A DNA stretch of 35,797 nucleotides. Source: Halorubrum halodurans (lineage in GTDB: Archaea; Halobacteriota; Halobacteria; Halobacteriales; Haloferacaceae). Below, in pieces: positions 17,391 through 25,310 of the stretch (position 1 is the stretch's first letter; every line of letters starts with the position of its first letter). The position numbers and the translations under genes are program-made. A model generated the notes under the pieces. It saw only the letters and a program-made list of their open reading frames with translations, did no database searches and was not told the DNA's origin. Location of the stretch: contig NZ_NHPJ01000083.1 of assembly GCF_002252985.1 (NCBI RefSeq), forward strand, positions 1-35,797, given 5' to 3'.

Positions 17391-18260
17391 ATGGCGGACA
17401 GTGAGGGACACGGTCGGCTGTCGCGGCTCGTCGGCGAGCCCGGACTGACGGGGACCGTCTCCGTCGACCGGGTCGTGAGCGCGGTCGCCGACTACGGCAT
17501 GTGGGCGCTGACGCTCGGCATCATCGTCTTCCTCTGGCTCCCGCTCTCGCAGATAGTCGCGCTCTCGTTCATGGAGAACTCGGCCGTGCTGTTCCCGTTC
17601 GAGGGGGTCACCCTCGACAACTACGTCAGCCTGTTCACCAACGAGAGCCTCCTGTTGGCGGCCAGACAGAGCGCGTTCGTGGCGACGGTGTCCGCCCTGG
17701 TCGCGACGCTGATCGGCGTCCCGCTCGGGTTCGCCATCGCCCGTCACGAGTTCCGCGGCAGGGGGATGCTCAGGGGGCTCGTCATCGTCCCGCTCCTGAT
17801 GCCCGGAATCATCATGGGGATCTCGCTTCTGATCCTGTTCCGCGTGGTCGGGCTCTCGCCCGGCTTCCTCGGAACCGTGCTCGCCCACTCCGTGTACGGG
17901 CTGCCGTTCATCGTCCTCCCCGTGGTCGCCAGGCTCGCCGTGTTCGACCGCAAGCTCGAGGAGGGCGCGCGCGACCTCGGCGCGGACGGCCGGAGCGTGC
18001 TGACGGACGTCACCCTCCCGATCATCTCGCCCGCGATCGCCGCGGGCTTCGTGTTCGCCTGGCTCCGCTCGTTCGAGGACTTCATCCGCGTCTTCTTCGT
18101 CGGCGGGACCATGGACGCGCTCACGAAGGAGATGTACGGCATGGTGGTGTACTCACAGGGCACGGCGGCGATGGACCCGATGGCGACGATCATCGTGCTG
18201 GTCGTCAGCACCGCGCTGGCCGTCGCGATCAACTTCCGGGACATCCTCGAGTACGTCTGA
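17391..18260 (+). CDS. potC: Pot-type ABC importer permease 2
   Basis: 289-aa second permease with about six membrane helices and an EAA loop (KLEEGARDLGADGRSVLTDVTLP). An N-terminal hydrophilic extension of about 40 residues (GEPGLTGTVSVDRVV) precedes TM1. It forms the heterodimeric channel with the preceding permease. It is the last gene of the potD-potB-potC transcript. A perfect 12-bp palindrome (18270-18281) followed by a pyrimidine tract lies just beyond the stop and could be the transcript end. Confidence 0.92.
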   Translation: MADSEGHGRLSRLVGEPGLTGTVSVDRVVSAVADYGMWALTLGIIVFLWLPLSQIVALSFMENSAVLFPFEGVTLDNYVSLFTNESLLLAARQSAFVATVSALVATLIGVPLGFAIARHEFRGRGMLRGLVIVPLLMPGIIMGISLLILFRVVGLSPGFLGTVLAHSVYGLPFIVLPVVARLAVFDRKLEEGARDLGADGRSVLTDVTLPIISPAIAAGFVFAWLRSFEDFIRVFFVGGTMDALTKEMYGMVVYSQGTAAMDPMATIIVLVVSTALAVAINFRDILEYV

Positions 18261-18269
18261 GGCCGACGA

Positions 18270-18300
18270 CGACGATCGTCGCCGCGGTCTCCCCCTCTTC
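18270..18300 (+). terminator. Candidate terminator after potC
   Basis: The perfect palindrome CGACGATCGTCG (18270-18281), 9 nt after the potC stop, is followed by a C/T-rich stretch (18288-18300). It lies in the convergent gap with the GTPase gene. It is only a weak candidate because the pyrimidine tract is C-rich. Confidence 0.3.
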
Positions 18301-18358
18301 CGTTCGCGTCGATCGCCTCGCCCCCTCCGGGACCGCCCCGGCTTCGAGGGAGCGCGCG

Positions 18359-20062
18359 TCACGGGTCGACGCCGTCCGAACGGTCGGCGCCGTCGGGGCC
18401 GTCCGACCTCTCGGCGCCCCCGGAGTCGTCGGCGTCGGCCGGATTCACCGCGCGGACGGTCCCGACGCCCTTGCTCGACCCCTCGCGGAAGACGAACCGC
18501 TGGCCCTCCTCTATCAGGTACGGCCGGAACTTGAACCGGACCCGCGTCCGTCCCGTGTCGCCCGGCAGGAGTCGCCCCTCCTCGGGCGCGAACGCGGCCG
18601 CCTCCGAGACGGTCTCGACGTGGACGACCGGCTCGTACCCCTCGCGGATCCGCGTCGGGTGGTTGAGCACCATCACCTCCGCGTCGAACTCCCGGACGGG
18701 CTCGGGGTCGGCGTCACGGGGCACGAGGGCCATCCCGCGGTCGATCTCCGCTTCGTCGACGCCCTTCAACGCGATCCCGACGATCCGGCCGGCCTTCGCC
18801 CTGTCGACGCGGTGGTAGTGCATCTCGATCGACCGGACCTCGACCTCGCGGAAGGAGCCGTCCGCCATCGGACCGAGGAGGAGCTCGTCGCCCGCCTCGA
18901 CGGTGCCGGAGTTGACCGTGCCGGACGCGACCGCGCCGACGCCGGTCACCTTGTAGCTGCGGTCGACGTACAGCCGGAACGCCTCGCGCTCGGGCGTCGC
19001 ACGCTTGGGAAGCGCCTCGAACAGCCGGTCGAGCGCGTCGACGCCCTCCTTCGTCACCGCGCTGGTCCGGACGACGGGGACGACCCCGTCGCCGACCTCC
19101 CCGACCGCGACGTCGACGCCGTGGCGGTCGAGCAGAAGCGGCGTCTGCCCGGCGTCGCGGAGCGTCGACTCCACCTCGCGTTCGACCGCGGCGAGCCGCT
19201 CGTCGCTCACGGCGTCCGCCTTCGTGATCGCGACGATCGTCGGGAGTTCGGTCGCGAGCAGGATGCCGAGGTGCTCGCGGGTCGTCGCCGTCGGGCCGTC
19301 GTCGGCGGCGACGACCAGCAGGCCGTAGTCGAGCTTCTGGCCGACCAGTCCGCGGATCGTCGTGTGGAGCCACGGCTCGTGGCCCACGGTGTCGACGAAC
19401 GAAACGAGGCGATCGGCCTCCTCGACGATCCGCGCGCGGTCCGACTTCCGGTGGGGGTTGTCCATCCGGACCGCGTCGTCGGCGTCCTCGGCGAACCCGT
19501 ACACCGCGTACGAGAGGTCCGCCGAGAGCCCGCGCTCGACCTCGTGGGGCTGGACGTCGAGGAAGCCGCGCGTGCCGCCCTGCCCGTCGTCGGCCCGACC
19601 GGTGACGAGCGTCCCGACGAGCGTCGACTTCCCGTGGTCGACGTGGCCCGCCGTCCCGACGACGAGGTGGTCGTCGTCGGCCTCGAACATGCCGCCCTCG
19701 CGGACGGTGGCGAGCCCGACGAGCCCGGCCGCGTCGCCGTCGCCGTCGGCCCCCGCGCTCCACGTCTCCACGTCCGCGATGTGGGCGTCCGCCTCCTCGG
19801 CCAGCAGCGAGAGCACGTCCATCGTCTCGGAGAAGGCGTCCGGCGGGACCCCCGCGAGCCCGCCGTCGTCGGTGACGCCGAGGACGTACGTCGCCTCGCC
19901 GTCGCCGGAGAGCACCCGGTGGCGGAGCTGTGCCACGAGCGATTCCATGCGGCCGTCCGCGAGGTGGACCTCGCGGGTGAGCCGTTCCTTGAACTCGATC
20001 GCCCCGCCGTCGCGCTCGCCGCGCTCGATGGCCCGCCGTAACGCGGACCGGTCAGCGCTCAT
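18359..20062 (-). CDS. GTPBP1-like translational GTPase
   Basis: 567-aa GTPase related to EF-1alpha/EF-Tu and to eukaryotic GTPBP1. An N-terminal domain of about 130 aa precedes the G domain. G1 is GHVDHGKST (139-147), the G3 equivalent is DTVGHEPW (224-231; DTVGH replaces DxPGH) and G4 appears as TKAD. Two beta-barrel domains follow (KVTGVGAVASGTVNSGTV onward). The C-terminus is a low-complexity Asp/Ser tail. In eukaryotes GTPBP1 links ribosome rescue and mRNA decay. The archaeal role is not settled. The start is ATG 20062, matched by a CGAAAACCGTTAAG promoter 26 nt upstream. A further 41 in-frame codons upstream are rejected. Confidence 0.88.
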   Translation of the reverse strand: MSADRSALRRAIERGERDGGAIEFKERLTREVHLADGRMESLVAQLRHRVLSGDGEATYVLGVTDDGGLAGVPPDAFSETMDVLSLLAEEADAHIADVETWSAGADGDGDAAGLVGLATVREGGMFEADDDHLVVGTAGHVDHGKSTLVGTLVTGRADDGQGGTRGFLDVQPHEVERGLSADLSYAVYGFAEDADDAVRMDNPHRKSDRARIVEEADRLVSFVDTVGHEPWLHTTIRGLVGQKLDYGLLVVAADDGPTATTREHLGILLATELPTIVAITKADAVSDERLAAVEREVESTLRDAGQTPLLLDRHGVDVAVGEVGDGVVPVVRTSAVTKEGVDALDRLFEALPKRATPEREAFRLYVDRSYKVTGVGAVASGTVNSGTVEAGDELLLGPMADGSFREVEVRSIEMHYHRVDRAKAGRIVGIALKGVDEAEIDRGMALVPRDADPEPVREFDAEVMVLNHPTRIREGYEPVVHVETVSEAAAFAPEEGRLLPGDTGRTRVRFKFRPYLIEEGQRFVFREGSSKGVGTVRAVNPADADDSGGAERSDGPDGADRSDGVDP

Positions 20063-20084
20063 GGAGGAACGTAGGCGACAGCCG

Positions 20085-20196
20085 GGCTTAACGGTTTTCG
20101 TGGTACTCGTCCCCACGTCACGTGATCGGTACGGAGCCCTCCGTAGCGACGCGCGCCACGCCGGGAGACGCCCGCCGCGACGCACCGTTTAAGCGA
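20085..20196. promoter_or_regulatory. Divergent promoters of the GTPase and CARF-like genes
   Basis: Minus strand: a CGAAAAC BRE and GTTAAG (20092-20087) predict initiation near 20064. Plus strand: CGTTTAAGC (20186-20194) predicts initiation at the ATG 20217 itself. Both mRNAs would be leaderless. Confidence 0.6.
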
Positions 20197-20216
20197 CCGC
20201 CGCGGGGAGGGGAGGC

Positions 20217-21062
20217 ATGGACACAACGGTCCCCCGCGTCGCCGAACGGCGCGTCCACGTCGTACCGCTCGGCCACGAACACGACCGGATCGTCGAACCC
20301 CTCCGCAGCCACGGCGCGGACGTGGTGTACCTGCTCGCGGACGCGCCCGACCGCGACGCCGACCGCGGCGTCGTCGACTTCGAGGCGGCCGCCGCCGGCC
20401 CGGAGGCGAGTCGGGTCGACGTCGACCGCCTCACCGACTACCAGCGGGAGGCGTGGGCCGAGGCGGCCGAGTTCGCCGCGGTCCGCGCGCTGCCCGTCGA
20501 GCTCGCGGACGTGTACGACGTCCTCGGCGTGACGACCACCGTCGCCGCCCGGCACGACGCCGGCGACCCCGCCGGCGACCGCCTGTTCGCCAACGTCTCC
20601 ACCGGCCCGCGGGTCGCGGCGGTCGGCGTCGCGATCGCGTGTATGGTCGTCGGCGCGCGGCCCTACAGCGTCGAGCCCGAGGTCCACCGCCACGACGTGG
20701 ACGAGACGCCGCTCACCGCCGGTGTCGCGGCGACCGTCGACCTGCCGATCTACCCGATGGACGCGCCGACGACGGACCAGGTCGCGGTGCTCGGTCGGCT
20801 CCGCGAGCGGGCCGACGGGAACGTGACGACGGACAAGTGGAACCTGATCCAGTGGGCCCGCGAGCGCGACCTCTCGTTCCTGCGCGAGGCCGGCGAGAGC
20901 CGGACCGCGAAGTACCGCGCGCTGGAGACGCACGTCCTCTCGCCGCTCCGCGACCGCGGCTACGTCGAACTGGAGGACGTCGGACGATCGGACACGGTCC
21001 ACCTCACCGAGATCGGGCGGCGCGTCTTCTTCGCGTTCCAGCACAAGCTCGGGGAGTCCTGA
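20217..21062 (+). CDS. CARF-like/winged-helix regulator (HFX_2341 type, DUF6293-like)
   Basis: 281 aa. The N-terminal two thirds resemble a Rossmann-like CARF domain: strand RRVHVVPLGHEHDRIVEPL (11-29), then the ligand-loop motif NVSTGPR (126-132) leading into a hydrophobic helix, as in Csa3-type proteins. The C-terminal part (about 195-281) reads as a winged helix (TDQVAVLGRLRE to TVHLTEIGRRVFFAF). CARF domains bind cyclic oligoadenylates or nucleotides. No CRISPR or Cas gene is nearby, so any ligand is unknown. The ATG lies 26 nt after CGTTTAAGC. A GGGGAGGGGAGG stretch precedes it but would lie outside a leaderless mRNA. Confidence 0.8.
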   Translation: MDTTVPRVAERRVHVVPLGHEHDRIVEPLRSHGADVVYLLADAPDRDADRGVVDFEAAAAGPEASRVDVDRLTDYQREAWAEAAEFAAVRALPVELADVYDVLGVTTTVAARHDAGDPAGDRLFANVSTGPRVAAVGVAIACMVVGARPYSVEPEVHRHDVDETPLTAGVAATVDLPIYPMDAPTTDQVAVLGRLRERADGNVTTDKWNLIQWARERDLSFLREAGESRTAKYRALETHVLSPLRDRGYVELEDVGRSDTVHLTEIGRRVFFAFQHKLGES

Positions 21063-21366
21063 GCGCGTCGTCCGGTCGCCGGGACGCCGACACGGGCCGG
21101 ACGACCCGTGCGTACTGTACGGTTCGTCCGGACCGTTGACGGCCAACGTAGAATCGTCGACCGGGCCTCGGTGTAGACGCGTGACGCCCCGTCAGGCGGG
21201 TGCGACGTCCCTCCGCCCTCCCTTCGCCCACCCTCCCCGGCCCGCGTCGGTCGCACGGAGCGATCGGCGCGCGGCCGGTCGCCGTCGCGGTCCCCGCTGA
21301 CGCGGTCGCGGTCGCCCGGCGGGCGTCACGGACGACGGCTCGGCCGTCGTTTTCGCGGGAGCGAGA
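21063..21366. other. Convergent gap between the CARF-like gene and tfb
   Basis: 304 nt without a supportable ORF. Near the far end is a terminator-like hairpin on the plus strand (21332-21353). No TATA element followed by a start was found. Confidence 0.5.
21332..21353 (+). terminator. Hairpin plus T-run terminator candidate
   Basis: ACGACGG (21332-21338), loop CTCGG, CCGTCGT (21344-21350), ending in TTTT (21350-21353). The T-run follows only on the plus strand, so it would stop transcripts coming from the CARF-like gene 270 nt upstream before they enter tfb. Confidence 0.5.
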
Positions 21367-22368
21367 TCAGTCCCGCAGTTCGACGTACGTCCGGCGGACC
21401 GTCACGGGCGTGACGCCCGCGACGTCGGCGGCCTCCCGCTGGGTGTAGTCGGCGTCGCACTGGCGCGCCGCGGTGTACAGGCAGGCGGCGGCGACGCGGA
21501 CGGGGTTGCGGCCGTTCGCGATCCCCTCCGCGACGGCGCGGTCGGCGAGCTCGCGGGCGCGTGCCTCGACGGCCGAGTCGACCCCGAGGTCGCTCGCGAA
21601 CCGCGGGAGGTACTCGGCGGGCGCGGTCGGACCGACCGGGAGACCGAGCTCGCGGTTCATCGCGTCGAAGGCCGCGCGGTGTTCCGCCTCGGTCGCCTTC
21701 GCCTCCGCGCACACCTCGCCGACGGTCCGGGCGACGTCGGCGGTGCGGCAGGCGACGTAGACACACGCGGCGGCGAACCCCTCGAGCGAGCGCCCCCGGA
21801 GCAGGCTCTCCGACTGCGCGGAGTCGAAGAGCGCGCAGGCCGTGTCCCGGAGGCTCGTCGGCAGCTCCAGCGCGCCGGTGAGCCGCCGGATCTCGGTGTA
21901 GGCGTACACCTTGTTGCGGTCGCGCTTCGTGGAGATCCGCGCGCGGTTGTGCTGGGTGCGCATCCGGGCCATCCGGCGGCGCTTGCGCCCCTTGAGCCGG
22001 GTCGAGCGACCGATCTCCGTCGAGAGCCCGCGATCGTGCCGGGAGCGCGTCAGCGGCGCGCCCGTGCGCTTGGGGTCCGTGTCGTCGTCGGAAAACGAGC
22101 GCCACTCGGGCCCGTGGTCGATCCGGTCGGCCTCGAGGACGAGCCCGCAGTCGACGCAGGCGCGCTCCGCGCTGTCGACCGCGGTGCGCCCGCCGCACTC
22201 GGGACACTCCTCGTCGCGGACGGCGGCCGCGGCCGTCCCGTCGAGTTCGGCGGCGTCGGTGCGGGCGGCGTCGGTGCGATCGGTGCGGGCGGCCGTCTCG
22301 GTACGGGCGGCGGCGCGGGGGTTCCGGGAGCGGCGCGAACGGGCGCGGGTCGAGGGTGCCTTGCTCAT
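21367..22368 (-). CDS. tfb: Transcription initiation factor TFB
   Basis: 333-aa archaeal TFIIB, which recognises BRE/TBP-TATA and recruits RNA polymerase. A zinc ribbon is formed by C55/C58 and C71/C74 (CPEC...CVDC). The B-finger/linker follows (PEWRSF, LSTEIG), then two cyclin-like repeats (about 140-225 and 235-333), the second ending in an HTH (YTQREAADVAGVTPVTVRRTY). The first 50 residues are an unusual low-complexity Ala/Arg/Thr/Asp extension with repeated RTD/ARTD. The start at ATG 22368 follows GGGTTTAAGT (22403-22394) by about 28 nt; a GTG one codon upstream is less likely. Haloarchaea carry many tfb paralogues, and which one this is cannot be told. Confidence 0.95.
   Translation of the reverse strand: MSKAPSTRARSRRSRNPRAAARTETAARTDRTDAARTDAAELDGTAAAAVRDEECPECGGRTAVDSAERACVDCGLVLEADRIDHGPEWRSFSDDDTDPKRTGAPLTRSRHDRGLSTEIGRSTRLKGRKRRRMARMRTQHNRARISTKRDRNKVYAYTEIRRLTGALELPTSLRDTACALFDSAQSESLLRGRSLEGFAAACVYVACRTADVARTVGEVCAEAKATEAEHRAAFDAMNRELGLPVGPTAPAEYLPRFASDLGVDSAVEARARELADRAVAEGIANGRNPVRVAAACLYTAARQCDADYTQREAADVAGVTPVTVRRTYVELRD
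22256..22316. repeat. Low-complexity repeat in the tfb 5' end
   Basis: Imperfect short repeats of the type TCGGTGCGGGCGGC (plus strand) recur about four times and encode the ARTD/RTD-rich N-terminal extension of TFB. Confidence 0.6.
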
Positions 22369-22393
22369 CACGTCTGAACCTCGGTCCCGATGC

Positions 22394-22506
22394 CTTACTT
22401 AAACCCCGGTGGATCGGGGGGTGAGCGGCCGGATCCGGGCGCTCGCACCGACCGGTTACCGATCGGTGGTGGCCGGGGCAGGCCGGCGGAGTACGGGAGC
22501 TTTATC
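22394..22506. promoter_or_regulatory. Divergent promoters of tfb and the 173-aa gene
   Basis: Minus strand: GGTTTAAGT (22402-22394) for tfb. Plus strand: TTTATC (22501-22506), exactly placed for initiation at 22530, one base before the ATG at 22531. Confidence 0.6.
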
Positions 22507-22530
22507 TACCGGAGGGCGAGAGCGGTTGAC

Positions 22531-23052
22531 ATGACGCTGTCGGAGATCGCGGCGGGGCTCGAGGTGACCGCCAGCCAGCGCGACCGCGGGGTGGCCGTCG
22601 CGGACGACACCGAGACGCCGCTCCCGGAGCGCCTGCGGGATCACGCCGAGGACCTGCCGTGTACGCCGGAGGCGACCGCGACGCTGGTGGACGCGTACAC
22701 CGCCGGGCGGAGCGTCGGCGACGCCGCCGCCGACGCCGGGGTCGCGCCCATGACCGCCGCGAAGACGCTCCACCGCTGTGGCGTCTCGGGCGTCTGCCCG
22801 CTCGCGCCGACCCGTCGGGGGGTCGTCCGCGACTGGCTCGACGGCCGGATCGCCCGCAGCGAGGCGGTGACGCTCGCCGGCGGCGACGACGCGGACTTCG
22901 CGCTGGCGACGTACGTCGAGACCCACGACCCGCTCCCGGCGGTCGCCGAGGTGGTGGACGCGAGACTCGCGGGCGCGTCGCCGCTCGGGTCCGGACTCGG
23001 CGCGGACGATCCCCTCGGCGACGCGCTGGGGTCGAACGACGGCCTCCGCTGA
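22531..23052 (+). CDS. HTH-like haloarchaeal protein of unknown function
   Basis: 173-aa acidic protein. Residues about 50-87 (ATLVDAYTAGRSVGDAAADAG, then VAPMTAAKTLHRCG) fit a helix-turn-helix, and a second similar helical segment follows (RRGVVRDWLDGRIARSEAVTLAGGDDADFALATY). The C-terminus is a Gly/Leu/Asp-rich tail. I know of no described function. Divergent transcription from tfb, with promoters about 100 bp apart, suggests a DNA-binding partner or regulator of that promoter (inference). The start is fixed by the TATA box 26 nt upstream. An in-frame ATG at 22390 lies inside the tfb promoter and is rejected. Confidence 0.75.
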   Translation: MTLSEIAAGLEVTASQRDRGVAVADDTETPLPERLRDHAEDLPCTPEATATLVDAYTAGRSVGDAAADAGVAPMTAAKTLHRCGVSGVCPLAPTRRGVVRDWLDGRIARSEAVTLAGGDDADFALATYVETHDPLPAVAEVVDARLAGASPLGSGLGADDPLGDALGSNDGLR

Positions 23053-23167
23053 TCGCTGCCGTCGACGGCGCGGCCGACGACGCCTTCGAGGCCGACACCG
23101 CGGGCGGAGCGGGCGGTCGGACGGGACTCCCGCGGAGCCGGCGGCCGAAACGACCCCCTCTCGGCCG

Positions 23168-23959
23168 CTACGACCGCATCCGCCCGATCAGTCCCTCCTC
23201 AGAGAGGTCGACGTCGAGCGTCGTATCGAAGAGCCGGGCGTACGCGTTCGCGATCGCTCGCGCGTACGCGCCGTCGCCCGTCGCGGCCACGGGCGCGGCC
23301 GCAACGCGCGGGTCCGTCCGCGGGAGAGTCACGTCGGCGTCGGCGGCCGATCCCTCGGGCTCGCCGTCGATCCCGCGGGACACCGCGACCGTCGCGTCGA
23401 CGCTCGCGCCCACGTCGGCGATCCGGCCGTGGAGCCGCTGGAGCGCGTCGCTGCCGTGCGGCGTCGCGGGGCGGACCGCGGCGACGCTCTCGGCGGCCGT
23501 GACCGCCGCGACCGCCTCGTTCGACGCCACCGGCGACGCGTCGACGATCACCGCGTCGTAGGCGCTCGCCGCCTCGTCGATCCGGCGTTCGAGCTTGCGC
23601 GCCGCCTCGGCGGTCTTCGCGCGGGCGACCCGCTCGAACGGGGCGCGCGCGGGGACGACGTCCGCGCGACCCGGCAGGCTCCCGGCCTCGTCGCCGCCGT
23701 CGGCGCCGGCGCGTCCGCCCGCCGCGATCCGGTACGTCGCCGCCGACAACGACGCGCCGGTCTCGTCGGCGACGAGCGCCGTGAGGTCGGTGCCGATCCG
23801 GCCGCGAACGTACTCCGAGAGCCCCTGCGTCGCGAACGCGGCGTCGAGGACCGCCACGTTTCGTCCCCCGCGTGCGCCGACCGTCGCCAGCTCGACGGCC
23901 GTTCGTGTCGTTCCCGCGCCGCCGGCGGCCCCGACCAGCGCGAGCGTTGTCGCGTGCAT
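23168..23959 (-). CDS. MinD/ParA-like protein with degenerate P-loop
   Basis: 263 aa with the fold signature of SIMIBI-class MinD/ParA ATPases but altered catalytic residues. The deviant Walker A, normally GKGGVGKTT, reads GAAGGAGTT (10-18). Both the signature lysine (A12) and the P-loop lysine (T17) are replaced. The A' motif keeps D39 (VLDAAF). The Walker B region is IVDASP (D140). A Gly/Ala/Asp-rich insert lies at about 80-100. It probably binds nucleotide weakly or not at all and may act as a regulatory pseudo-ATPase. A CGCTTAACAG element 26 nt upstream fixes ATG 23959. A short TGGAG-TCG-CTCCA dyad overlaps the start. Confidence 0.82.
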   Translation of the reverse strand: MHATTLALVGAAGGAGTTRTAVELATVGARGGRNVAVLDAAFATQGLSEYVRGRIGTDLTALVADETGASLSAATYRIAAGGRAGADGGDEAGSLPGRADVVPARAPFERVARAKTAEAARKLERRIDEAASAYDAVIVDASPVASNEAVAAVTAAESVAAVRPATPHGSDALQRLHGRIADVGASVDATVAVSRGIDGEPEGSAADADVTLPRTDPRVAAAPVAATGDGAYARAIANAYARLFDTTLDVDLSEEGLIGRMRS

Positions 23960-24059
23960 GGAGTCGCTCCACGGAGTCGGCTGTTAAGCGTCGCGGATCG
24001 TCGCGGTCCGGCGAGCGTCCCAACGTTTATGCGTCGATCATCGGTACCGTGACCGGTAG

Positions 24060-25277
24060 ATGGCAGCCATCGCAGACGGGAGGTGGCGCGCGCTCGCGCT
24101 CGTCGGCGTCGCGGAACTGTTCGCGATGACCCTCTGGTTCAGCGGGACCGCCGTCGGCCCGGAGCTGGCCGCCGCGTGGGGACTCTCACCGGCCGAGACG
24201 GCCTGGCTGACCAACGCGGTCCAGCTCGGCTTCGTCGTCGGGGCCCTCGCGTCGGCGTCGCTGACGATCGCGGACGTCGTCCCGCCGCGACATCTGTTCG
24301 CCGGCTCCGCGCTGGCCGGCGCCGCGGGCACGGCGGTCATCGCGGCGGTCGTCGCGAGCGGGCCGCCGGCGATCCTCCTGCGGTTCCTGACGGGCGTCGC
24401 GCTCGCGGGCGTCTACCCCACGGGGATGAAGATGATGGCGTCGTGGTTCGACGAGGGGCGTGGGTTGGCGATCGGGGTCCTCGTCGGCGCGCTGACGGTG
24501 GGATCGGCCTCGCCGCACCTCCTGCGGGCGGTCAGCGGGATCGGTCGCCCCGACGCCGTCCTGTACGGCACCGCCGCGCTCGCGGCGCTCGGGGGCGTGC
24601 TCGTCCTCGCGTACGAGGACGGCCCCCACCAGCCGGAGACGGCCCCCTTCGACCCGAGCGCGATCCGGCGGATCGTCACCGACCGGGGCGTCGTCCTCGC
24701 GAACCTCGGCTACTTCGGCCACATGTGGGAGCTGTACGCGGTGTGGACGTGGATCCCCGTCTACCTCGCCGCGAGCTTCGAGGCCGGCGGAGCGGTCGCC
24801 GCCGACCGGCGCGCCGCGCTGCTCGCGTTCGCGACGATCGCCGTCGGCGGCGTCGGCGCGTGGCTGGCCGGCTCCGCGGCCGACCGCTGGGGGCGGTCCG
24901 TCGTCACCAGCGTCTCGATGACGGTCTCCGGGGCCGCCTGCGTGCTCGCGGGCGTCGTCTTCGGCGCCTCGCCCGTCGTGGTCGTCCCGTTCGTGCTCGT
25001 CTGGGGGTTCGTCATCGTCGCCGACTCGGCACAGTTCTCCGCGGCGGTCTCGGAGCTCGCCGACGAGAGCTACGTCGGGTCGGCGCTGACGCTCCAGACC
25101 GCGGTCGGCTTTCTCATCACCATCGCGTCGATCCAGCTCGTCCCGGTCGCGCGCGACGCCGTCGGCTGGCGGTGGGCGTTCGCCCCGCTCGTCGTCGGGC
25201 CGCTCGTGGGAACCGCCGCGATGCTGTGGCTCCGGACGCTTCCGGCGGCCGACCGGCTGGCCGGCGGACGGGGATGA
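24060..25277 (+). CDS. MFS transporter (NarK/cyanate-like branch)
   Basis: 405-aa membrane protein with about 12 helices. TM1 carries MTLWFSGTAVGPELAAAWGLSPAETAWLTNAVQLGF, a pattern typical of anion/nitrate-nitrite or cyanate-type MFS members. The MFS signature loop between TM2 and TM3 is poorly conserved (SASLTIADVVPPRHLF). The central loop is short. The substrate is unknown. CGTTTATG (24024-24031) predicts a start about 5 nt before the ATG. It diverges from the MinD-like gene and ends convergently with the HIT gene. Confidence 0.87.
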   Translation: MAAIADGRWRALALVGVAELFAMTLWFSGTAVGPELAAAWGLSPAETAWLTNAVQLGFVVGALASASLTIADVVPPRHLFAGSALAGAAGTAVIAAVVASGPPAILLRFLTGVALAGVYPTGMKMMASWFDEGRGLAIGVLVGALTVGSASPHLLRAVSGIGRPDAVLYGTAALAALGGVLVLAYEDGPHQPETAPFDPSAIRRIVTDRGVVLANLGYFGHMWELYAVWTWIPVYLAASFEAGGAVAADRRAALLAFATIAVGGVGAWLAGSAADRWGRSVVTSVSMTVSGAACVLAGVVFGASPVVVVPFVLVWGFVIVADSAQFSAAVSELADESYVGSALTLQTAVGFLITIASIQLVPVARDAVGWRWAFAPLVVGPLVGTAAMLWLRTLPAADRLAGGRG

Positions 25278-25310
25278 CCGGGCTCCGGTGATGTCGGTCG
25301 GGGGAGGCGC

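Noticed and set aside
16461..17888. 475-codon minus-strand open frame
   Set aside because: Antisense to the two permease genes; extreme Glu/Arg/His composition typical of antisense to membrane helices.
17501..20041. 846-codon plus-strand open frame
   Set aside because: Runs through potC out of frame and antisense through the GTPase; the real genes on both stretches have intact catalytic motifs.
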